Notes under the pieces: model-generated
What the model was told of the DNA's origin: nothing
Database searches by the model: none
The model's input: only the letters and a program-made list of their open reading frames with translations
Assembly (NCBI RefSeq): GCF_001039355.2
Contig: NW_019775474.1
Coordinates: forward strand, 314,902 to 343,464
Direction: 5' to 3'
DNA: 28,563 nucleotides
Origin: Lingula anatina
Lineage: Eukaryota > Brachiopoda > Lingulata > Lingulida > Lingulidae
Shown here: positions 20,753 through 28,563 of the stretch, one piece after another
Position numbering within the stretch: the stretch's first letter is position 1
How the letters are laid out: each line of letters opens with the position of its first letter
Position numbers and translations under genes: made by a program

Positions 20753-20885
20753 GGGGTGGGGACGTGGTGGGGTTTACTCTCAATCATGGGGATCGAAGGA
20801 CAGTGTGAAATGATGGGGACAGGAATCCTTGCTGTCAGGGGGAGGGGGAAGGGGGATGTTACTCTCAATCACGTGGATCGATGGG
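20753..20885. repeat. Imperfect direct repeats joined to G-run tracts
   Basis: Two 27-bp copies sharing TTACTCTCAATCA and GGATCGA lie 85 bp apart (20774-20800 and 20859-20885). Each is preceded by a G-run block: GGGG-T-GGGG-7 nt-GGGG at 20753-20772, and three G5 runs at 20838-20855. Confidence 0.7.
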
Positions 20886-21772
20886 CGGGAGAAAGTGATA
20901 ATACGAGAAGCTTCAGGTGTCAAGGGAGGGGATTTAAAAGTGTCCTTCTGCAGACGGTCTTCGAGAGTTAGGTAGTAAGCGCACACAATACGGCGTCACT
21001 TAAAGCGTGTAATGTAAAGACTGTTAAATGCCCAATACAAAAAAGTCCTCTTTGATGAAGAAAGTGCTCGTGGACGAAAAACTGGAAGTATTTCATAATG
21101 GCTTCCGAGTTGCATTATATAGGCCAAATTGGTACTAGTCCGTTGTTTTCAGGAAGTACGAAACAATTAAAATGTTGGCAGTGGAACTTAATTCGCTTAG
21201 AATGGAATGGAATGTAAATCCATGCTCTTTTTCTTTAACTATTTTTCTTTTATTTTTCAATTAAACATCTTACTAGGTTTGCATGACTTAACAAGCACTA
21301 CCCATTTTGATCGTTCTTATAAGGAAAGCTCCTTTTGTTGATTCCTTGCAAGACTTATTATTCAATAAACAACAATTAAGCAAATTTATATCGGAAATTT
21401 CTTTTGAAGTGAAAAAAGACATATTTGCCCCACCACATCGGACTATTAAACCAGTGTGGGCATCACAAATAACTCGTGTTTTTAAAGTCTATAAATAACC
21501 GCTGAGAGTAAGAGAGGCACGTGCGGGACACATTCCATGTTTGACAGTTATTCGCGTTTTCCAGCACCGCATCCCGTTGCTAGCTGTGCTTGGCCATCCA
21601 CACCTAAGTTAATGAATTAATGCCAGATATTACTGGCAGATTCGGGATTTTTGCTAATGGGGAGGTAGTCGGGAAGGGGGGGGGAGGAGAAGGGGACAAA
21701 AGGATTTTTTTCTTGCCGCATGGTTTTGACTCTTTATGCTTGTACTGTTATACTTTTAATGAAGAATGGTAC

Positions 21773-21794
21773 GGGGGAGGCGGGAGGGAGGGGG
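21773..21794 (+). other. Putative G-quadruplex motif
   Basis: G-runs of 5, 3, 3 and 5 are separated by loops of 4, 1 and 1 nt, satisfying the G3+N1-7 pattern. Another G-rich stretch lies at 21660-21698. Confidence 0.6.
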
Positions 21795-23838
21795 ATTTCC
21801 GAAGAGCAGAGATTTATAAAGTTTTAACACCTTTTCGGTACAGCAGTAGTCTCACTTTTTCTTCGGCGTCTAGTTGAGTACCCAAGACGGTGCAAATAAC
21901 CTGGACGCCTTCCACAACTGCCCCAAGCGTTTGTCACAACCCACTGCCATGTCTTTTATTTCAATGGTTATATTAAATGTAAACCATAAAATTTTTTTTA
22001 TGTCCATCACCTGTGCGAGTTTGTAAGCCTTTTAGCCCAAGTTTTGAACGTACTCTCGCTGTGGAAAAGCAACTGTTAGTCCTTTGCTTGTCAGTGTATG
22101 CGATAACATTTGCACTTTATCGTTACATATACTATTTTCGAGTAATGTAGTACTAAATATAAAGAAGATATAAGGCGCACTTGATTGAGCCTTGGGCATT
22201 AGCTTTAACTAGCTTAATAAAGCTGACATGCAGACTTTCCCCTGAAAAACGGTGCTCATTTTCTCATTACGTCTACATGAAATGACGCACCGGTTCATGA
22301 ATTGGGGTCGGTTTTATGGGAACACGCTTATTGATTTCCTACATTCCATCCTCTGTGTACCCACTGTGGTCAAGTTAATCAGGATTACCTCTGCTGGTTA
22401 GTAACATATACACTTCTACCATCCTTCATTCTGCTTTATCAACTTTTTTTTTGTGGTTAAAAAATTCCACACTGGTTATCTGATAAATCGAAAGGAAAAA
22501 TCTCACCTCATCTCACCTGTTCAGCTGATGATCGGGAGAGGGAGCGACTCAATGTCCTTGAATTAGACCCAAATGCCATGGCTGAAGAGAGTTATCGAAC
22601 TTCCTCGGGAACTTGGCGATCTTGATCCCAAAGTTAGATAATAAGTTAGTCAAGGCAGCCTACCTGATGACATTATGTCGTGTTATTATTACTTAACAAT
22701 AACCGAGAAACACGAGAACTTGCTAAGAAAGCAGGAACTCCTATATATAGCAGTCTAATATAAAGTCGCCTACATTATTTCCGCTTTAATGACAATTGTG
22801 TCGATTGATAGGAAAATATCACTGCTATCTGTCAAAGTATCGTATATAATGTCTTCATAAATTACATTTTAATGGAATTGTTTTATATCATCTGACAGAG
22901 CGAAAATCCTAAATTGACAGTGATAAAATTATGGTATAAAATATTTCATTTGAAGACTACGTGGGAGACTACATGTATTTTTGCCTTCGCTTTAAATGGT
23001 GTGATTTTGCCTTTTTATCCGCTTACAAATTTGCACAAATTTGTCGTCTTTAGAATATGTTAATCTAATTTTGAATGTTTCTTATTACAAATGAACAAAT
23101 CAAGATTTCCTCAGCTATTCAAGTACCAAATAGGTGCAAAAAACAAGACTAGGGGTAACATGGGCATTTTGTGAAATTACCCTGTGTCCCAATAAATGCA
23201 CTTTTTAGGGATTTTGTATGTTGTTATTGCTGCATTAATGTTTATGACAATAAAATTTTCTATGAAATGATTTATTTATACTTTTGTTAGGGGATGGTGA
23301 ATATGATATAGAGTTACCCTCTGAGGTTAGGGGCATCTAAAATACTATACAAAATTCAAGTATGCGATGCAATAATTGTGTAATACAGAACACTAGCGGA
23401 CATAGTGCAGAGTGTAAAAGGTACACTTAAAACGACCAACGGTTTTCGCTGGTATTCCCAATAATTTATAGAGTACGTCTTAATCCTTGCTGGTGCGCCA
23501 AAGATTGAGGGTATGGGAGAACTAGTGCTCCTTTGTCAAAAAGCAAGTCTAGATGCCTGTGTCAGCACAGAAATTGTCCAAGTCTATTTATAGGACAGCT
23601 ACGCTGAGTGGGTTAGCCGGCGTGCAGGGCGAATAACCTCTATGGACGAATAAAAAGACACACGTTTGAACATAAATTGTCGGCCTTCAACTTGAGGTGT
23701 GATTCTGAAAAGAGTTGAAATTCCAAAGACTTTGAACTCTGCCATGTTTTCTTGTAGTGCCTTTAATTTGTTATCGGGTCACTGGCCATGGCTTTCAAGC
23801 AACACCACTAACAGATTCGAAAGAAATACTAACTAACA

Positions 23839-23997
23839 CAGGCCCGTACGCAGGGGGGTTCGAAAGAACCACCCCTTTTGCTGGGAAAAAGGTCCACTCT
23901 GGGTAAAATTTGATCTAGGTACATGAAGTTTTTATGGAAAAAGGTCCACTTTTTCAGAAAAAGAACCCCCCTTTTGAAATTGCTGGCTACGGGACTG
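23839..23997. mobile_element. MITE-like non-autonomous element, 159 bp, with 5-bp target-site duplication
   Basis: The ends are imperfect inverted repeats: CAGGCCCGTACGCAG at 23839-23853 and, read from the other side, CAGTCCCGTAGCCAG (23983-23997), matching at 12 of 15 positions. TAACA flanks both sides directly (23834-23838 and 23998-24002). Inside are mirrored G-run/C-run segments near each end and a 15-bp perfect direct repeat, GGAAAAAGGTCCACT (23884-23898 and 23936-23950). It encodes nothing; the minus-strand open frame through it is incidental. The CCCGTAGCCAG-type end recurs in invertebrate genomes as I recall, not checked. Confidence 0.75.
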
Positions 23998-24472
23998 TAA
24001 CAAAAGGCTCTATTAAAAAGGTTAAAAAATATGTAAAAAGATTTAATTAACAACATTTTCAAACTTCCCTTTCAATTATTAAGACACAACATGTTACAAA
24101 TGTATAAATTTCTGTAAAGTATGTTATACTTAGAAAGGCAAAGGATAGAAAGTAAATGTGGGACAAAATTTTATCGAATTTCCTTTTTTTCCCGGCTTAT
24201 GAAACATTAACGTTTCGTAAAACAAAATAACATAATAAAGTCACATAATGAATATCAGTCATTTAATGCAGTTTATATGGATACCAAAAAATCTCCTTAT
24301 GAATCTTGAAATCAAAAATTGAAAGAAGAATAGAATAAATCTTTGGGTGTGGCAGATGCATCAAAACGGAAATAAATCTGTATTTTATTGTGCATAATTA
24401 ACAGTCAAACTTCTGCATATTTCCTAAAAAGAATGCAATCGTCCATTTTTGTATAGCTTCTTGTGCAAACAG

Positions 24473-24494
24473 GTGCGCGCGCGCGTGTGTGTGT
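24473..24494. repeat. Alternating purine-pyrimidine (GC)n(GT)n tract
   Basis: 22 bp of perfect alternation, followed by more GTGCGTGTGCG sequence to about 24530. Such tracts favour Z-DNA. Confidence 0.8.
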
Positions 24495-25343
24495 TATATA
24501 ACAGTGAGCGTGCGTGTGCGTTTGCGTGCGAGCAAGGAGCAGGTATGCGCATTAGACACGGTCACACTTGGCAAGAATGAACACCTTAAGCGTCTGGAGT
24601 TGGTCACTCAGGTGCATTACGCCAAAGAATTTCAGCGGTTCCACGTAACAAATAATGTGTCTCAATTCCAGACTAATCACAACAACAATATATGAGGCAC
24701 GAGCTCCTCTCAGCCTTCGATCGAGCAGGGTAACAGTTGCGGCACTTTCATCAAAAATAACCAACCCGCGTCGCACGTCCTCCGACCAGGCATTCTTCTC
24801 CCTGTTGTTGATCTGTTGGTGGCTGTTGTGCTCTTTATTTCCCATGGGAGTTTACGGGCCAGACCACACCGTCGTCATAACTCTTTATGCCAGGGCAGAG
24901 ACGCTGCGTTAGGAGTTTGAACTGCGAGGCAGAGTTATGCTACCCCGAGTGTCAGCACACAGACGAGGCATTTATTTTCAGCGCTAGTAGACACCCTGGG
25001 ATTCGGGACGCATTTAAAATCCTCTGCATCTGCATTCGCTGGGATAGCTTACACCATATACAACGGCTTTTCATTCAGTCACAGAAAAGACTGTGGTTAA
25101 GACAGGTGCACGCCCATTCAAAAGAAAGCTTAGGTCGGCTTCACAAAAGAACATTGACACGAAAACTGGTGTTTTGTGCCAAAAATATGACTTTCTTCAG
25201 TTTAAAAAGTATCCAATTTAAATTAAGTAAGTTTTAGGCTGAAAAATCATCCACGCCTTTCGTAATATAAAGCAGACACAATTTATTTAGCATCAGTAAA
25301 ACTAGACCAAAAGTTTAACTTCAAATTCAGATCAATTTTGGGA

Positions 25344-25422
25344 CTTAGGTTCTTTTGTGACACGTGCCGCTAGGTTCCCTGTCCACCAGAGCGGCAGCAA
25401 GCGTGTACCTAAGGACAGGGAA
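25344..25422. other. Possible structured element with two competing foldings
   Basis: Fold A nests three pairs: CTTAGGT (25344-25350) with ACCTAAG (25407-25413), CACG (25361-25364) with CGTG (25402-25405), and TGCCGC (25365-25370) with GCGGCA (25391-25396). Fold B pairs TTCCCTGTCC (25375-25384) perfectly with GGACAGGGAA (25413-25422). The two cannot form fully together. No known RNA family is recognised. The open frame at 25364-25546 shows no recognised product. Confidence 0.4.
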
Positions 25423-27235
25423 GTTTCACCAAAAACTTTCGAAACTCGGGGTACGTTGGCGGGGATATATTGAAGGGACACCTGTCGTCACTCGGAGAAC
25501 GTCCCCAGACCCGACCCTGTGTTATAGGGAATTACCACATAAATAACTGACTCTAATCACTTTCCTTTGAACTGCCTCTTGTAAACAATTTTGTGCATTT
25601 ATTTCTTGAGGACCATTGAACTTGTTGAATTTATTATTCCCGTATAACTTTTGTGTTATTGCCACAATATTTTTCCAATAAATAATTTACACCTCACACT
25701 TTTTGCAATAAAAAGCGCAAGTGCTTTTTAGGCCTTTTATAGTTTAAAAAATTAAAACAAAAACTTAATTTGTACCGTAGATCTTTGTAAATATTACATA
25801 TATAGCATTTTGTTCCTAATTCCATAACTCTGTGAAAATGCAGGTCTTGCAAAGAGAGACGGGTTCCAATCAAGCCTTACTGAGAGTTAACTCCGAAACG
25901 TGAAACTTTTCTGTCACAGTCAAACCAAAAGTATACAGTAGTGCGTAAATATTGGAGTATTCAATTTCAATCGTATATTTTAACCATAAATTAATCGGGA
26001 GCGATGTATTATGACCTTTAATGCAGATTGTATAAAATACTGCCTTTCAGTAATTCAGGTGTACACAAAATTGTATATGCTATCGTTACATTTGTCAACA
26101 ATTTCGAACACATCGACGTGATATAATACGTGTAAAAATCGTGATAACAGTTGAACGTTGTTTACATTCTAGTTAAATAGTCTACATAAGATGACACACA
26201 CTCATTAAAAGTGATCTGTTATCTTTCCTCCAAAGAATCTATTAATACGTTAATTTTGAGGCTTAGGCCGCTCTCTGGCCGCTTTTGGCCAAAACGTCTC
26301 AGCGCTTACTTCCATCCGTTGAGTAGAATACAGAAAAAGCTGGTGATTATACGAGTGCCTTGGAAACAAAAGGAGGCGTGTTGAAAGAGTCCCGCGGAGT
26401 CAGATTGTTCTACGTAGACCTACAGTTTTATTGGGAATGAGTCCTTAAAGTCCAATTCACATCAACACCTTATGCTTTGCAAAGTGCCCGAGGGGATACG
26501 TCTGTGAGCTCCCTTGTCTGAATTACCTGCACGGGCGATCAGTTAAAACTGCATGCCTGAATTCCAAGTTCCCGACATCTTCTCACGTCAGGAAAAAATG
26601 GACCGACTTTGCGGTTTTGTGGTTTTTGATTCCAGATAAAAAAAACGTTAAAAATTCCTCTACCTTGTTAAATCAACATAACCTGAGGGCAAAGGCATTC
26701 ATTGCATTTTCTTCGCAAAAAATATGAGAAATAAGTGCTTTACGCAATAGTTGTTTGTTAACCTTGGCATGAAGAACGCCTCACGGTGATATGTTCCATT
26801 TATTATATTCTGAAAGAAACCATCCCCTGCCAACGCCCATCACGTATTGAAACTTTTCATTCACGCTGCATGCGTTTATTACTTTTTACACGCTAAATTC
26901 ACCTTTTCAGTGAGTTTGATTTTCCACTGTAACTACAGAAACGGTTCATGGATAGCGCGCCCTTATGCAACACCCAAACTGAATCTAGCGATCAAGAAAA
27001 TGCTGAATCTCTGTAAGTCAATTAAATTATCGTATCGCAGTAGGAAACATAGGCAATTAATAAATCAAAGGAACAGAAGGGAAATTGAAAGTGATAGAAA
27101 AAGTATTAATTCTAGTCCAAAGCTCAAGAAAAGATTTGGTGCGTTTCTGTAAGCGTATATTCTTCAGCAAAAGAGTAAAATAAGAAAAAAAAAAAACATA
27201 TTGTGTGCTCAATGAAAAATCATTTTTTAATACAC

Positions 27236-27237
<2 letters not shown>

Positions 27238-27310
<73 letters not shown>
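27238..27310. repeat. (TA)n microsatellite, 73 bp
   Basis: Perfect TA alternation of about 36 units. It generates an artefactual Ile-Tyr open frame. Confidence 0.97.
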
Positions 27311-27313
<3 letters not shown>

Positions 27314-27497
27314 GTTACTGGGAATTCTTTTTTTCACCCCAAAATGCACATCATAATCCATGCCAGTTCTATGTACAAGCTTAAATAACCGAAATACCAC
27401 ATTGTTGTTGGGTTGAAAATTTAACAGTGATTTTGTCTGTCTTTCTCTTAATCATAACACCTTTATCGAATTAAAAACTTTGGCGAGCTGTTATTCA

Positions 27498-27656
27498 CTC
27501 CGCCAAAGATGTTTTTGCCTTTGTTGTTCTCCAAGTTGGCAGCCCAACTCAAAAGTTTATTGACGAATTGTGATCAAATTCGCAAATATGCGAAACATGG
27601 ACCAACTTACAATCGATCAGATTAATTGATTGATTAATTGAGCTGCCTTGGCGGAG
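27498..27656. repeat. Probable fold-back dispersed repeat
   Basis: CTCCGCCAAAG (27498-27508) and CTTGGCGGAG (27647-27656) form inverted ends with one extra A in the left arm, enclosing about 138 bp. The right side continues as GGTCTGCGTTCTCT, a string I recall from common invertebrate repeats. No clear target-site duplication was found, and the true limits may be wider. Confidence 0.4.
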
Positions 27657-28563
27657 GTCTGCGTTCTCTTAGTCGTTTATGATTTCTGAAACCGTAGCTT
27701 CTTTGAACTTTTTTATATTTTTATTCACAGTGCTGTTCAGTAAGACAAATCTTTGGACCCTTGACGGACCCCGAGACAAAACGTATATAGGCAAAAATAT
27801 GGCTTACTTCTTCCTTCGGTGCATGCGAACTTTTCATCATGTGGCCCCATTTCCACCCGGAGTGTGACACCTGCCCTATTATTTCTACGTCCGACTTTGC
27901 CGGCGGGAAAACAAGGCAGCAATGTCAAGAATGCACAGGAATCAAGAAGTAGCTCAATCCAAAAATAATCACTTTTTCTTTGGCAGACATTGAAATATTT
28001 CAGCGATATTTATATCGAAATCAACTGGATTTCGGAAAGCAGTCAAATCATGGAATTTGGATACAATTCAGTAATAAGTTGAAAAAATTCCCGATTGACG
28101 TTTTAATAACATGCAAATAGATATCACATATATACTGTATTCTCGCAAACCTGAATAAATAGACTACATATAAAACCGTACACATACACCGTCTTAAAAT
28201 GTACAGATTAACTCCACAGCTAAATAACAACAAAAAACAAATTATCCGTCTTTTCATCCCAATAAAACATTACACTCTTAATGTTTGATTCAGTTAACCT
28301 TAAATGTCTCGTACTTGATATATGACCGCTATTCTCTCCACCTCTCTACTGCCCCTTCTGAACGTGTAATATCGCCTTTCTTACTTATCGAACCCCCAGA
28401 TCGCCTCTAACAAAGCCCTTTGCCTGTCGTTTCTGGTGAAATTACAGCAAGCACATGGCCAAAATGACCACACTTTCGCCCCTTATTAGCTCCAGCTTTT
28501 CTGACTGGTTATCGAAGCCTCCTATTCTTTGGTTTTGTGAGTGCACCTGCACTAGTACCCCCC

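Larger units (their letters stand above)
20680..23838. other. Intergenic DNA downstream of the P450, no gene supported
   Basis: Contains G-rich tracts between 20,750 and 21,800 and AT-rich DNA beyond. Short open frames at 21307-21498 and 21620-21877 carry no recognised domain. Confidence 0.6.
24003..28563. other. Intergenic DNA to the window end, no gene supported
   Basis: AT-rich DNA with the Z-DNA-type tract, the stem-loop candidate, the TA microsatellite, the fold-back repeat and a 12-bp palindrome TTTTGGCCAAAA (26283-26294). The open frame at 26847-27152 has a very basic second half but no recognised family. Confidence 0.6.

Noticed and set aside
23829-24062. 77-residue minus-strand open frame
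   Set aside because: Most of it is translation of the MITE-like element, so it is not a gene.
26847-27152. 101-residue open frame with a very basic C-terminal half
   Set aside because: No recognised domain, no Kozak-like context or poly(A) signal arrangement, and Lys/Arg/Asn richness is expected of A-rich DNA.
27203-27388. 61-residue open frame with repeated Ile-Tyr
   Set aside because: It is simply the (TA)n microsatellite read in frame.

Overview
This window looks like nuclear DNA of an invertebrate animal. It is AT-rich and gene-poor, with many dinucleotide microsatellites, long introns with consensus GT...AG borders, and miniature transposon-like repeats. The one gene I can support is a microsomal-type cytochrome P450 of the CYP2 clan. 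Its style, together with the repeat types, fits a marine invertebrate such as a mollusc, but the species assignment is an inference and is weak. Nothing bacterial, viral or CRISPR-like was seen.

Layout. Positions 1 to about 10,870 hold no gene I can support. They carry (CA)n, (GA)n, (CT)n and (CAAA)n microsatellites, homopolymer runs, a 16-bp perfect palindrome at 9914-9929 and one orphan exon-like block at 7427-7518. A CpG-richer stretch at about 10,870-11,116 is the likely promoter and 5' UTR of the P450. The P450 lies on the + strand in three coding exons: 11117-11489, 18059-19024 and 19347-19555. The joined frame gives 515 residues with the membrane anchor, proline hinge, I-helix AGYETT, ExxR, PERF and FxxGxRxCxG heme loop all in order. 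Both introns are phase 1. Intron 1 is 6,569 bp and contains a GC-richer cluster (about 13,540-13,735) that shares a 9-mer with the promoter, plus an exon-like block ending at a strong donor at 14750. Intron 2 is only 322 bp.

The 3' flank (19,556 to about 20,280) holds a decayed 20-bp tandem repeat carrying the CRE palindrome TGACGTCA, further CRE-like sites, a 36-bp tandem duplication and a first canonical AATAAA at 20274. From there to the end no gene is evident. That stretch contains G-rich quadruplex-type tracts, a 159-bp MITE-like element with inverted ends and a 5-bp target-site duplication (23839-23997), a possible stem-loop with two competing foldings (25344-25422), a 73-bp (TA)n tract and a probable fold-back dispersed repeat (27498-27656).

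The P450 stands alone here, so there is no neighbouring gene context for its substrate. The points most worth checking are the Trp-to-Phe change in its C-helix, the exon-like block inside intron 1, the motif shared by promoter and intron, the CRE-rich 3' flank and the MITE-like element. No convincing new multi-gene system was found.
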